A stretch of 64,000 bases of DNA from Buddleja alternifolia (Eukaryota > Streptophyta > Magnoliopsida > Lamiales > Scrophulariaceae), in contig CM033393.1 of NCBI GenBank assembly GCA_019426215.1, positions 12,744,046 to 12,808,045 on the forward strand, given 5' to 3'. Each line of letters starts with the position of its first letter. Position 1 is the stretch's first letter. The notes beneath the pieces are model-generated. The model worked only from the letters and a program-made list of their open reading frames with translations. It made no database searches and was not told where the DNA came from. The translations under genes were made by a program, and so were the position numbers. Below are positions 11,101 through 22,064 of this stretch, one piece after another.

Positions 11101-12306
11101 CTTTCAGATGGAGAAACGGCTTGAGGATCTGAGCTGATTTTGGGAACAGCGTCAGATACGGAAGCACTCGCTGACTCTCTAAGCGCTGAATTTGTGGGAG
11201 CGCTAGAAGATGCTGCGGGAGTGGGAGTAGGAGTACGCCTTCGTGCAAGCGGTACTTCTTCTTCCACTGCTGTCTCTTCTTCCTCAGGAACGGAAAAGAA
11301 AAACGCTGGAGGAGGAGAAGGAGACTTAGGCGAGGGAGAAGGAGAAGGGATCTTTTGTTTCTTTTTGGGTTCGGCTTCTTCTTCTTCAGTTCAGGCTTTT
11401 GCTTCTTTGCGGGCTTGGATGGCTCAGCGACTTTGAGAATGATCTTTCTCTTAGGTCGCTTGACCACCACTTCTTCTGATGATGATGATGAAGAAGACGC
11501 TTGATCTTCATCATCACTGCGAACAACACGCTGATGTTTTGGAACCGCTGCTCCGCCAGGTTTCCGCGGGTTAAGAAGCTCGCTTATCATTTTCTTGCCA
11601 TAAAACTTGGTCGCTGGGATCTTTTTCCCAGAAACTTGCGTATATCCGCTAGAGCAGAGAATACGACTTAGCAAAATCCCGTAAGGCTTGGGATTAACAG
11701 ACTTAGCCATCGCTGCTTAAAGCGATTGAACACGTAAAGAGACCAGTTAACTTTTAACTTGGTCAGGATGGCAACCATCATCTTGTATTGAATGTTAGTG
11801 ATTTTATCGAACGTCCCTTTTCTGCATTCAATAATCTTTGAACATATGTCAGCGAGGATGACATATTCGCCTTTCATATCGTTCTTCTTGAAGTTGGGCT
11901 CGTAGGCGTTGTGAACATCTTCTTTCTTTATCACGTCCCAAACTTTGGTAGCATCGCCGAGATTTACACGTTCTACCTCAATGCCAGTATTAGGCAGAAC
12001 AAGTAATGAAGAAACCAGAGAAGGAGTGAGGACAAAGGTCTCTTTTGCAGAGGGGAAGACGCAGGATATGGAATTTCCGTCTTCAGAAATTTGACCATTG
12101 TAGAAAAAGTGGAGAGATTCTTCTTCAAAGTAGTTGAAAGTAGTAGTAAGCATGTCTTTCAAACCAGATTCTTGAACGAGTGGAAGAATCGTTCGAAGAG
12201 GGAAGTTCTGGTTATCAAAAAGATAGTCCTAGTTAACCAAAAATCCGGCGTTAACTGTAACTGGTTTAGTTGCTGTCTTGGAAGATTTTGAAACTTTGGG
12301 TGCCAT
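8158..12306 (-). pseudogene. Sirevirus third ORF ('env-like'), broken
   Basis: A long ORF downstream of pol and in the same direction, where sireviruses carry their so-called env-like gene. The likely start is the ATG at 12304-12306 (MAPKVSKSSKTA). In order: an N-terminal globular region, a Ser/Lys-rich basic stretch near 11520-11370 that could be a nuclear signal, acidic Glu/Ser/Pro-rich sequence, an intron-like segment at 10918-10999, a globular region (10917 to about 9281), a Ser/Asp tract (near 9000), and a predicted coiled coil near 8690-8600. I see no clear signal peptide or membrane helix, so 'envelope' is only a positional label. Lesions: a stop near 12226, frameshifts near 11720 and 11370, TGA near 9923, a frameshift near 9280 and a stop near 8692. 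Element 3 carries a related copy. Only the reading pattern and homology between copies support a protein; its function is unknown. Confidence 0.75.
10918..10999 (-). other. Candidate intron in the third ORF
   Basis: On the minus strand, CAGG/GTAAGC starts and TTACATGTTTCAG/CTCA ends an 82-base T-rich segment with in-frame stops. Removing it joins the frame ending DDSPQ to the frame starting AHDGAHDEP through one shared Ala codon (phase 1). Element 3 keeps the same donor, acceptor and phase. This is inferred from sequence; no transcript evidence is available here. Confidence 0.7.
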
Positions 12307-13138
12307 TGCTGAAAGTTGAAGCTTTTGAAGAAAATAGAGGAATTTTTGCCTTTGGAGAGCAAAAGCTTTTACAGTAGGAAGGATTGGAAGTGATAAAGAT
12401 TTTCTGTAAAAGTCTTGGTGAGTTTAAATAGAAGGTGAAAATAACTCCTCAATTGACAGATGAATGACACGTGTTCAGAGGTTAATGACAAAAGGAATCT
12501 GAACCGTGTACATTTAATTTCGGATGTCAAAAAGTGTGGTAAAGTAGGGTACTATAACATTTTTCGGATCCGCAGTTAATTTGAAACAGTTTGAAAAAAA
12601 TTTTAAATTTTCAGCGTGAAGTGCATGCGCCTGATAGTGTACTGACACGTACTCAGACTCATGCAATCACTGAACCGCCTCGGTTTAGATAGGAATCATA
12701 ATCGTCAGTTCGATTTGATAGGCACGTGTGGGTAGTTGTCAAATCTGATCTTTTGGACTTATCCACACGTTATCTTTAGCGATGAAAACTATGCATGAAT
12801 TTTTGAAATCGAGTTACTTAGCGTTAAAGTGGGAATCCTTTCAACGCTGAAGTCTTTTCATAAAATATTTCAATAAATGAATCAATCGCTTGGATTTATG
12901 AGAGACAACATTATTAGAGATTGATTTTGTCATGCATAAAAGATAAGAGCTAGTGATCAATGCTTAAGATTTTGAAAGTCATTTTTTATCACAGTCGCTT
13001 GATACATTGAAGTAAGTACAATTTTAGAGTTCCCCCTAAAGTTGATGACTCATTTCAAATTTTGATAAACGCTTTAGACATAAACATAAAGTGGATTCCC
13101 CTTAAATTATATGCCTATTAAATATGATGCTTTATGAT
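12307..13138 (-). other. Spacer between pol and third ORF of element 1
   Basis: Non-coding, about 830 bp. It is partly conserved with the sequence after pol in element 2 (40628 to about 41255), including GGGGAATCCACTTTAT just after the pol stop and a GACATCCGAAA/TTTCGGATGTC block. It may act as leader for third-ORF expression; that role is inference. Confidence 0.6.
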
Positions 13139-15959
13139 TTAAGCGTTTAAATCGATCATACCTAATTCACTTCTCAAAGTGAGAAAGCGTTGTTCGTTGA
13201 GCGCTTTTGTGAAGATATCTGCCAGTTGTTTGTCAGTTCCAATGAAGTGCATGGAGATATCTTTCTTTTGAACATGGTCACGCAAGAAATGGTATCTAAT
13301 GTCAATGTGTTTGGTTCTAGAATGAAGAACAGGATTTTGGGTCATAGCTAAAGCACTTTGGTTATCACAATGGATTGGGGTAGGACCTAGGATTATTCCA
13401 TAATCTCTAAGTTGTTGCCTCATCCAAAGGATTTGTGCACAACAGCTTCCAGCGGCTACATATTCTGCCTCAGCGGTAGAAGTCGCTATGGATTGTTGTT
13501 TCTTACTATGCCACGAAACTAGTCCTATCACCTAGAAATTGACATGTACCACTAGTACTTTTTCTATCTATTTTGCATCCTGCAAAATCTGCATCTGAAT
13601 AACCAATTAGTTCAAAAGAAGAATCCTGTGGATACCATAAGCCCACATTTTGTGTGCCTTTTAGGTACTTAAGGATCTTCTTGGTAGCAATTAAGTGTGA
13701 TTCTCTAGGATCAGATTGAAAACGTGCACACATGCATACCGAAAACATAATATCAGGTCTACTAGCGGTAAGATAAAGAAGTGATCCAATAATACCCCTA
13801 TAGTTAGTGATATCAATTTTCTTCCCACTTTCATCTTTATCTAACTTAAGCGTCTGGCTCATTGGAATTTTTGAAGATGATGCATTTTCCATACCAAATT
13901 TCTTAATCATATCTCTAGTATATTTAGCTTGGTTTATAAATATTCCATTAGGGAGTTGCTTAACTTGTAATCCTAAGAAGAAAGTTAATTCACCCATCAT
14001 GCTCATTTCAAATTGATCTTGCATCATTTTCGAAAATTTCTCACACAGTCGCTTATTAGTAGAACCAAATATAATATCATCAACATAGATTTGGACTAAG
14101 AGAATATCTTTATTATGGGTAATTTTAAATAACGTTGTGTCAACGCTGCCTTTTGAAAAGCCTTTACCTATAAGGAAGATAGAGAGAGTGTCATACCATG
14201 CTCTTGGTGCTTGTTTAAGGCCATAGAGTGCCTTATCCAGTTTGTAGACCATACTTTTGCCATGGTTGTTGATGAATCCTGGTGGTTGCTCCACATAGAC
14301 TTCTTCTTGGAGTTTACCATTCAAGAATGCACTCTTCACGTCCATTTGGTATACTGTGAACTTGTTGAATGCGGCAAACGCTAGGAACATCCTAATTGCT
14401 TCAAGACGGGCTACTGGGGCATACGTTTCATCAAAGTCAATACCCTCTTCTTGACAATAACCCTGAGCGACTAATCTAGCTTTGTTTCTTATAACAATGC
14501 CATCTTCATCCATTTTGTTCCTAAAAACCCATCTCGTTCCAATAACTCCTTGGTGAGTTGGTCTTGGTACTAGCGTCCAAACCTTGCTTCTTTCAAATTG
14601 GTTAAGCTCTTCTTGCATTGCTTCTACCCAACTTGAATCATTAAGCGCTTCATCCACTTTCTTTGGTTCCATTTGAGATAGGAAACTTGCGAACATGGCC
14701 TCATTAAATGTAGCGGACCTAGTTCTAACAGGTGCTTCAATATCTCCAATTACTAGCTCTGGTGGATGATCTCTAAGCCATTTACGGTCTGGTTGGAACG
14801 GGTTAAGAGACTCTTGGTTGTTAATCGCTTGATTCTCATTTGTCTCTTGCGTAGACGCTGCATCATTCACAGTTCCAATCTGCTCTTGATGATCATTCTC
14901 TTCATGATCATCAGCGATTCTGACATTATCATTTTTGTTAACCTCACGAGTATCCTTAGGAGGAAGTACATGAATCCCATCATCCTCGTCATCACTATCA
15001 TCACTAAGGTTGATTTGCGATGCTTGTTGGGAGAGATCTTCAATTCCTACATCATCAGAATTAACCTTACTCGGTTCTTGGTTAGCATCATCAAACACAA
15101 CATGAATGGATTCTTCAACCTTCGATTTGATCTTATTTAAGATGCGAAAACTCTTTCCATTCTTGGCATAGCCTAGAAAGATTCCCTCATCTGCTTTAGG
15201 ATCAAATGTCTTTAGGCTGTGAGATCCATTGTTATGAATGAAACATTTTGAACCAAATACATGAAAGTATGAAACGTTAGGCTTACGTCCCTTCCACAAC
15301 TCATATGGAGTCTTCTCATGTTGCTTGTTAATCATACACCGGTTCTGAGTGTAGCAAGCGGTGTTGATGGCTTCGGCCCAAAACCTTTGAGGCAGCTTGG
15401 ACTCTGCTAACATCGTCCTTGCGGCTTCTTTAAGCGTTCTGTTCCGTCGCTCAGCAACTCTATTCTGTTGAGGTGTTCTAGGAACAGAATACTCATGAAG
15501 TATTCCTAAATCTATACAAAATTTCTCAACAACTTGGTTAGTAAATTCAGTTCCTCTATCGCTTCTAATTCTTGTCACTTTTAGATCTTTTGAATTTTGC
15601 AATTGACGAATTAGCGTTGTGAGCTTGACACTGGTTTCATCTTTGGTTGCTAGAAATTCTACCCATGTATAGCGAGAGAAATCATCAACTATTACTAGTG
15701 AGTACATTTTGCCACTAACACTCATGATTTGAATAGGTCCAAACAAATCTAAATGCAATAGTTCAAGAACTCTAGAACTAGATAGACATGGTTTCTTTTT
15801 GAAAGATGACTTAACTTGTTTACCCATTTTACATGCATCACATAAGCGATTCTTTTGAAAGGAACCTTTAGGTAATCCCTCTACAAGATTTAGCGATATT
15901 AACTGAGAGATTGCCTTGAAATTGAGGTGATTCATTTTTCTATGCCATAACCAACCCAT
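13139..15959 (-). pseudogene. Element 1 pol: integrase, reverse transcriptase, RNase H
   Basis: The integrase zinc-binding region begins [11 protein letters not shown] and continues to CDACKMGK. The catalytic core has [17 protein letters not shown] and [17 protein letters not shown], giving the D,D,E triad. RT follows with [30 protein letters not shown] and the catalytic YVDD at 14076-14087. RNase H has [10 protein letters not shown], then a one-base insertion near 13520 shifts the frame; the rest ([28 protein letters not shown]) runs to a TAA at 13139. Another frameshift near 15955 separates this frame from protease. The domain order is that of Ty1/copia. Products would integrate and copy the element inside virus-like particles. 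Apart from the two shifts the frame is long and well conserved, so damage is recent. Confidence 0.95.
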
Positions 15960-16393
15960 TCATTTTGACTTTTAGCAACAAAGCACGTGGGGTTGTTATC
16001 AACTGTAGAATCCCAATCTACTAAATACACATTGTTTGTTCTTTTTCCTCTTAATTTAGTAGACTTAGTCTTAGCGTCGTTAACATAGCAGAAGTCGCTT
16101 GAAAATTTTACTTCAAAGCCTTTATCACAAAATTGACTAATGCTTAACAGGTTATGCTTAAGACCCTCAACATAATAAACATCATTAATCATGATGTTCC
16201 CCCTATGCATGATACCTATACCTTTTGTTTTACCTTTTGAGTTATCACCGAATATAACTTGAGGACCGTTGGTAGCTTGATAGTAGACTAGAAGATTCTT
16301 AGAACCAGTCATGTGTCTTGACGATCCACTATCAAAGTACCAAACTGAAGTATCGGTGCTGGCTCTAAGGTACCTGCATTTAAAGGAACAATT
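15932..16393 (-). pseudogene. Element 1 retroviral-type aspartic protease
   Basis: The motif WYFDSGSSRHMTG has the active-site DSG at 16325-16333; pepsin-type proteases of this family cut the Gag-Pol polyprotein. The frame continues through FGDNSKGKTKGIG and YYVEGLKHNLLSISQ, the usual sequence before integrase, and stops by frameshift at 15932. Upstream it is in the same frame as the end of gag, separated by one TAG at 16394-16396. Comparison with element 2 suggests an extra T just before the protease, so whether the TAG is a natural read-through site cannot be decided from this copy. Confidence 0.85.
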
Positions 16394-16396
16394 CTA

Positions 16397-18610
16397 ATTC
16401 TTCTTAGGTACCCATGTTGTTTTGGGTCCTTCAGCGTTAGTAACCTTGGTTTGAATTAGAACTTTAGGAACCCATATTTGCCTGGTCTTCATTGTAGGAA
16501 TACTGGCCTTCTTGGGTTTCACATTGTGTTGTGTGTGCTTTTTGGGTGTGTAATAATATCCTCGATTATAATAATAGTCATAATCATAGTCATAGTCATA
16601 ATCATCATAGTATTGATGATATGATTTTGACTGTCTTGGATATTGACGCTGGTAAGTCCTTGGCGCTGGCTTGGGTTGCACTTTTGGTGCTTGACGCTTA
16701 GCGCTTGATTCACAGTGATTAGACTTGTCCTTGAACTTTTTGAGCGTTTGGATGAGTTTGTCTTTGTGAATCATTTGCCTTAGCCTTACCCTTGCCTGAG
16801 TCAGCTTTGGCTTTCTCATTTGGCCTCGTACCATTGTCGCTAGGTTCACTTAGCGTTTGACTCTGTGAACTTTTCTCAACAAAGATAACACCCTTTCCTT
16901 TGTTGTTTGCCATAACATTGGATTTATTTGGTTGTTTACCGAATTTATTGAATCCTAAACCGGACTTTTCACCAAATAATCTAGTTACCTTAGTCACATT
17001 ATCCAACTTTCTAGAAGCTTTTGATAATGATGAGATAAGCTACTCTGATTTAGCAAGTTTAGCGATCAAATCAGCTTCTCTTTTGACTATTATATCAAGA
17101 TCGCTTCTTAACTGAATAACTTCACTCTCAAGTGATTTGTTCTTCTCAATGCACTGTTTCTGAACTTGCAACTCGGCTTTGAGTGTTACTTTATCACTTT
17201 TGAGCGACGAAATAATAGCGAGATCATTTTGATATATTTTGGCGGCTTCTTGACAATCTTTATAATAATTTTTAACTTTATCAAGTAATTCATCATAAGA
17301 GAGAGGATGATATAATTCATTGGTTACCTCTGGTAGCGAGTCGTCAGACGCTTCATCATCTCTTGCCATGAGACAAATCAATGCTGAGTCGCTTGTAGGC
17401 TCATCATCACTACTTTCGTCTGATGATTCCAAATCCTCTTCAGGTGCGGAGAATGGTTCAGATTCCGCTAGCAGACCTTGTTGGCTAAGGTTGCTCCTGA
17501 ATTGGTTTCTATCCGCATAGTCTTGCCTTGAGGGCTTTGACACATTTGGATAAGGGCAATTTACCTGGTAGTGCCCTGGTTTCCTGCAATTATAACACAA
17601 ATTAGTTTTCATTTTTTGTTCAGCAGTTAATCGCTTTGAGACTACTGGTGCTGAGAGATTCTGAGTGGGGGATGGAGGCGCTTGGTATGGAACTGGCGCT
17701 ACTGGTTGAGGTGCAGAGTACACTGGCGCTTGATACTGAGGCGCTGGTGCTGGAGGAGGAGTTTGAAATGAATTCTGTCCAATAGGAGTTCTCTTCTCGT
17801 ATCGTAGAAATTTCTTGAACTTCTTTACCAATAAGGCCATTTCCTTTTCTTCATTTGACTCAACCGGTTTGACCTCAATAACCGCTTTTCCCTTATTTTT
17901 GGTGGTAGCGATTAAAGCTCCTGATTCAATCGCTGAAGTCGATGTGTCGCTGACTTCACCTAATTCGAACTCAAATGCCTTTAACTCTGAAAAGACATGC
18001 TCTGGGGTAAGTGTCTCCAATGTTTGTGATTCTCTCATAGCAACAGTCTTAATTAAATACTTGCTTGGAAGACTTCTGAAAATCTTGTTGACCATTTCCT
18101 TGTTGGTCAATTCCTTGTCTAATGACGCTAACTCGGTAATAAGCAAAGTAAACCTTGCGTCTAGTTGTTCTAGCGTCTCATTGGGCTGCATTTTGAAATG
18201 CTCGAATCTTTGCATGGCTATGGAGAGCTTGTTCTCCTTCATTGTGCTGAACCTTCACACACAATAGCCAATTTATCCCATATTTCTTTGGATGTCTTAC
18301 ATTGCTTTATCTTGTTGAACAATGCATCGTTATCTCCTAACGCTGAGTAAAGTGCACTTCGTCCAACATTATCCAGATTCGCTCTTTTTCGATCATCTGG
18401 CGTCCAGTCTAGTTTATTTTTCTCGACATATCCATCTGGAGTGGCTTCATCGGCTCCAGGTGCTCGAGTTCTCACTTGCATGATTTTGATGGGGCCATCT
18501 GTAATAACATCACACATTTCATTATCACATGAGCATAAGTATGCGAATGCTCTAAGTTTCCACGAATCATAATTTGATTCTACCAACTTAGGCATTTTGT
18601 TAAAAGCCAT
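16397..18610 (-). pseudogene. Element 1 gag, broken
   Basis: Starts MAFNKMPKLVESNYDSWKLR, the usual N-terminus of copia-type Gag, which forms the particle shell. The middle has the capsid-type region (MQRFEHFKMQPNETLEQLDARF), a Pro/Ala/Gln-rich linker, a CCHC zinc knuckle (CYNCRKPGHYQVNC, about 17605-17565), an acidic Ser/Asp region, a coiled-coil-like stretch (near 17250-17050), and a Tyr/Asp repeat (DYDYDYDYDYYYNRGYYY, about 16615-16555). Lesions: a one-base loss near 18241, a CAG-to-TAG stop at about 17040 and a one-base gain near 16737. The long tail after the zinc knuckle is a sirevirus trait. Element 2 carries a homologous copy that supports each correction point. Confidence 0.9.
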
Positions 18611-18710
18611 AATGATATGTTTTGATAAAAAGATTTAAAGCGATTAAGTTTAGAAAGGTGGATCTAAACAAGCAGTTACGCTCGGAAACGCTTAGGTTTC
18701 TACTTCAACC

Positions 18711-18722
18711 GCTCTGATACCA
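18711..18722 (-). promoter_or_regulatory. Primer-binding site of element 1 (initiator tRNA-Met)
   Basis: The minus strand reads TGGTATCAGAGC two bases after the end of the 5' LTR, the classical sequence complementary to the 3' end of plant initiator methionine tRNA, used to prime minus-strand DNA synthesis in copia elements. Confidence 0.95.
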
Positions 18723-18724
18723 CT

Positions 18725-20229
18725 TGGTGGTCCCAAGTGGCATACGAAAGGGTCTAGAAGGGGGGGTTGAATAGACCCTGAAGTCTTTTTCGACTTCACA
18801 AAATTTTCGTATCACTTTAGAAATTTGAACGCTTGGAAAAACTGAGCGCTTGGGTCAGACGCTTCAGAATAGTTAACTTAGACTTAGTGATTTCAGCAGT
18901 TTACCAAAGTAGGGCAACGCTTAGATCGCTTAATCAGGGTTAGCACAGCGGAAATAATGTTTAGCGTTCTTTTAGTTGAATTAATCGCTTTGCAATTTTA
19001 CTTGTCTTTTTCAGAATAATATGAAGTGAATAATATAAGACAATAAAATAAATGACACAATAATTTGTAAGGTTCACTGGGTGATGTAATCCCAGCTACG
19101 TCCTTCTTCTCCTTTTTCACTTGGAGGAAATTACTATGATGATTATCAAAGGATCACACAGAAACTTCTACAAAATAGTAATGGATGAAAATGATCTTGG
19201 GCTCCTTGATCACACAGACTTCAGCACCAATGAAGATCGTCTTCTTCAAGCTTCTCTCACTCAGAAATACTGCCTGAAAGGTTTCAACAACTTTTCTCAC
19301 TCAGATGAAAGGTTGAGGTTTATCACTAGAGTTTTGTTTGTTTTAAAGAAGATCAAACAACTTGGAATATCTCAGTTGGAGTTTGGATTTCTTCTTTGGA
19401 AGATATTTGAGATATCTGTGACTGTCTGGAATGTAGATAGAAAGCTTGAAAGGTTTTGGCTATGAAATTTCTAAGCTTTTTCCAGAAAGAATGTACGTAG
19501 GATTTTTTTTTTGGCAATAATTTCTCGTATATTCTTGATGTTGTTCTATATATTTTGATTTTTTGGAGTAAGGTATTTATAGGCAATTTCTTGGGATCTG
19601 TCCGTTGAACACATGTAGGAGCGTGCCTTTCACGTAGCGCATGATTGTACCTAAAATCTGACATTCCTGAAAATTCGCTGGAACCGATTGGACGGGAGCA
19701 GCTAAAACTCTGAAAGTTCTGACAGTCTAGTCAAAAGGAGGCTTGTCCTCACAGTAGCTTATCACATTTAATGCTCTTATCAGGCATTTAATGCAATTTG
19801 AATTTATTTCCCGTTGGAAATAAATGTCCGTTGAATGACTGCATTTAAGTCCTTTATGACTTGAGGATTTATTTCAGGTGAATCTTCTATAAGTCGCTTG
19901 AGTATTTGAACGCTTGATTCATGAATCCTGAACTGCGGTCTCTTAGCGTTTGACAGGCGCTAAGAAGGAATCTTCATCTTCGGTTGACTTCAGACGCTGG
20001 TCTTCAACTTCTTCTCAAATAGACTCACCTAGAATTCTATTATTGATTCAGTCGCTAAGACTTAGTCTAAAATCTATGAGGATAAAAATTACAAGCCTAA
20101 ACAGAATTACAAACTCTTTAAACGCTTTATACAATGATCTATGAAAGCATAAACTTACATTTTATTTGGGGTCTAACATTGAATCCTATCTTGTCATCAT
20201 CAAAACATCTAACATGAAATTTCCTAACA
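18725..20229 (-). repeat. Element 1 5' LTR (1505 bp) with promoter
   Basis: Bounded by TG...CA and next to the PBS. It includes the roughly 205-bp block (about 19767-19984) missing from the 3' LTR. On the minus strand a TATA-like CCTATAAATACC covers 19574-19581, likely the start of the element's transcript. Short motifs like AACGCTT, AGCGCTT and GACGCTT recur along it. Confidence 0.95.
19574..19581 (-). promoter_or_regulatory. TATA-like box in element 1 5' LTR
   Basis: TATAAATA on the minus strand. The same box is found in the 3' LTR (7479-7486), in element 2 (32764-32773) and in the LTR scrap near 22324, always in a GCCTATAAATA or CTCTATAAATA context, which supports a conserved core promoter. 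Confidence 0.65.
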
Positions 20230-20319
20230 TTGTGGTTCGACAACCCGGAATTTTTGTCCATCTATCACTACACACGACTAGTATACTTTCTAACAAGCAC
20301 GTTGGGTATTAGCGTGTCA
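20230..20319 (+). mobile_element. LTR-A, right part (with TSD copy 20230-20234)
   Basis: After the TTGTG duplication the gypsy LTR resumes with GTTCGACAACCCGG and ends AGCGTGTCA at 20319, matching the ends of LTR-E (23451) and LTR-D (37251). Confidence 0.9.
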
Positions 20320-20325
20320 AGTTTT

Positions 20326-20343
20326 TGGCGCCGTTGCCGGGGA
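20326..20343 (+). promoter_or_regulatory. Gypsy primer-binding site (tRNA-Asp)
   Basis: TGGCGCCGTTGCCGGGGA, complementary to the 3' end of plant tRNA-Asp, as used by Athila/Tat-type gypsy elements. It lies six bases after the end of LTR-A. Confidence 0.92.
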
Positions 20344-20810
20344 CTTGTTTGTTTTAGTTTGATGATATTGAGTTGTATGCTCTCTTGAATTTAGTCACTT
20401 TATCCATATATTCCCATCCAAGCCATTACCTAGCCTTACGTTACAAGCCGAAAAGACCTTTTGATCGTGACTTTCACAGTTCATGCACACCGATAGGTTA
20501 ACAAGTATTGGAGTGTTTTAATGTCTTTAGTATCTAATAGATTTGCATAATCTTGTTTAAAGTGTGCTCTTGGCATAAAAATGGATATGGAGTTCATGAT
20601 TTACAGATGGAGTCGAAGATGTTTTGGAGGCTTTCAAATTGTTGAGTGTTCTAGGTAAAGTGTAACTTGTCATAATCATTTTTGAGGTTTAATTCTGCCT
20701 TTATGTGTGAAGTTGCAAATTTTTTTAAAAAAAGATCCCAAATCAAGTTATAAAATCTGAACTTATGAATACTTGTTCGCCAATTATAGATGGAGACGAT
20801 CTAAGCCTAG
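20344..20810 (+). other. Short internal gypsy remnant between PBS and PPT
   Basis: About 470 bp with no coding frame. It joins a PBS belonging to LTR-A to a polypurine tract belonging to the dissimilar LTR-B, so the bodies of two elements have been deleted or joined here. I cannot place the junction. Confidence 0.6.
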
Positions 20811-20822
20811 TTGGGGGGTAGT
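20811..20822 (+). promoter_or_regulatory. Polypurine tract before LTR-B
   Basis: TTGGGGGGTAGT lies immediately before the TGATAAG start of LTR-B, which marks LTR-B as a 3' LTR and not a clean solo LTR. Confidence 0.75.
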
Positions 20823-22064
20823 TGATAAGTTCACATTTTACGATTATTTACCCCCTTTATATAGGTATTTTCGTCACAGTTTAGTAATGATAATTCCGCA
20901 TGTTGCTTTGATTTGTTGTCATTTCATGTGTGCAGGGATTCAAGTTGAATAGATCGATAATCGAGTGAGAAGGCCGAAGAAAAAGCGTGAAGCAAGTGAA
21001 AAGCTGGATTCTGTCTTTCTGGACCGCGGTCTTGCATGTAAGTGGACCGCGGTCTGCCACGTTTCAGACCGCGGTCCGTTTTCCCGTGCCCTAGTTTTAG
21101 TCCGCCGTTTTTGCCATTTTTGAGAGACTTTTCACTTACCAAAAGGATTATTCTTGCTCTCCAAGTCCCAAGGAAGCCATGACAAGTCCCAAGGAAGCTT
21201 GAAGAGTCATTTTCATCATAAAATCTTGGAATTACACATTGTAATAGGGAGTAATTCAACTCTTTCTCTTAGATTAGTATATCTACTATGTCTTTTGGAA
21301 ATATTGGATTATCTTTTGTTGCAGTATGAGATAAATATCTTGTAGTTGGATTATGTGAATACTTTGTGATATTTTGTGTTTAATGAATTCTCAGTTTCCG
21401 GATTTATTACATTCTTGTTGCATGTTTGATTTTTATGCTTAATACTTGCACATGCTTGATCACCATGTGTTTGATTTAATGCTTTGTCTTGAGACCGAGA
21501 GGAGATAGATAAAGGTAGATCATAAAATCAAATATCATAACGTAATAATTGACTAGAGATAGAATCAAATGCGTTGTGTGGCTTTTTGTGATAAGATGAC
21601 CCGAGTGAATGTAGGATCTTCGTAAGCAAGGAATCTCTTTGAACCTTAATGCATGTTAGCTAATTTAATCTTCGCTATAGAGATAAGGGAAGTTGTTAAC
21701 TAGTATAGGATCGTTATTTCAAGAGATTGAGTAATGAATACATTAGGGGGTTTCGCCATAACAAGAGTGTTCTAAAAATCCGGGTAATTTAGAGTTTATG
21801 AACATAAGATAGAACATAGTAGGATCATAGCCCAATCATCTCTTTCCATTTGATATAACACCTTGTTTATCATATAGTTGTCTTTAATTATTTTCATAGT
21901 TCAACCATCTATCATCTTATAATTTGATTTAGCTTAGAGTTAGGTAATATAGCAATTACGAGCATCGAATCCAATTGTCCCTGTGGAGACGATACACCCC
22001 GGGCTAATAGTCCACTTTATTACATTGCACGACCTAATATACTTGCTAGGATAAATACGTGTCA
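20823..22064 (+). mobile_element. Ty3/gypsy LTR-B (3' LTR, about 1.24 kb)
   Basis: Bounded by TGATAAGTTCAC...ATACGTGTCA and preceded by a PPT. Its sequence differs from LTR-A but the plan is similar: a GC-rich palindrome cluster near +198 and a 3' end with CCCTGTGGAGACGATAC and a CACGACCTAATATACTTGCT segment. The LTR-A family ends comparably, with CTATCACTACACACGACTAG. Open frames inside are not convincing. Confidence 0.85.
21021..21077 (+). promoter_or_regulatory. GC-rich palindrome cluster in LTR-B
   Basis: Three copies of GGACCGCGGTC(C), a perfect palindrome around the SacII site CCGCGG, at 21021, 21044 and 21066, spaced about 22 bp. The cluster begins about 198 bp into the LTR. Confidence 0.7.

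Larger units (their letters stand above)
6625..20229 (-). mobile_element. Complete sirevirus-like Ty1/copia element (element 1)
   Basis: 13,605 bp, minus strand. Order in its own direction: 5' LTR (20229-18725), PBS, gag, protease, integrase, RT, RNase H (to 13139), a long third ORF (12306-8158), PPT, 3' LTR (7924-6625). The integrase-before-RT order defines Ty1/copia; the third ORF after pol, the zinc-knuckle gag with a long tail, and the size fit the sirevirus (SIRE/Maximus) group. By eye about a dozen substitutions separate the LTRs over 1.3 kb, so the insertion is fairly young. The coding regions carry several frameshifts and stops, so it is probably non-autonomous now. Confidence 0.93.

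Noticed and set aside
20924..21259. A 111-codon minus-strand open frame across the LTR-B palindromes
   Set aside because: It is within an LTR, has no recognisable motif, and is explained by GC-rich repeats.
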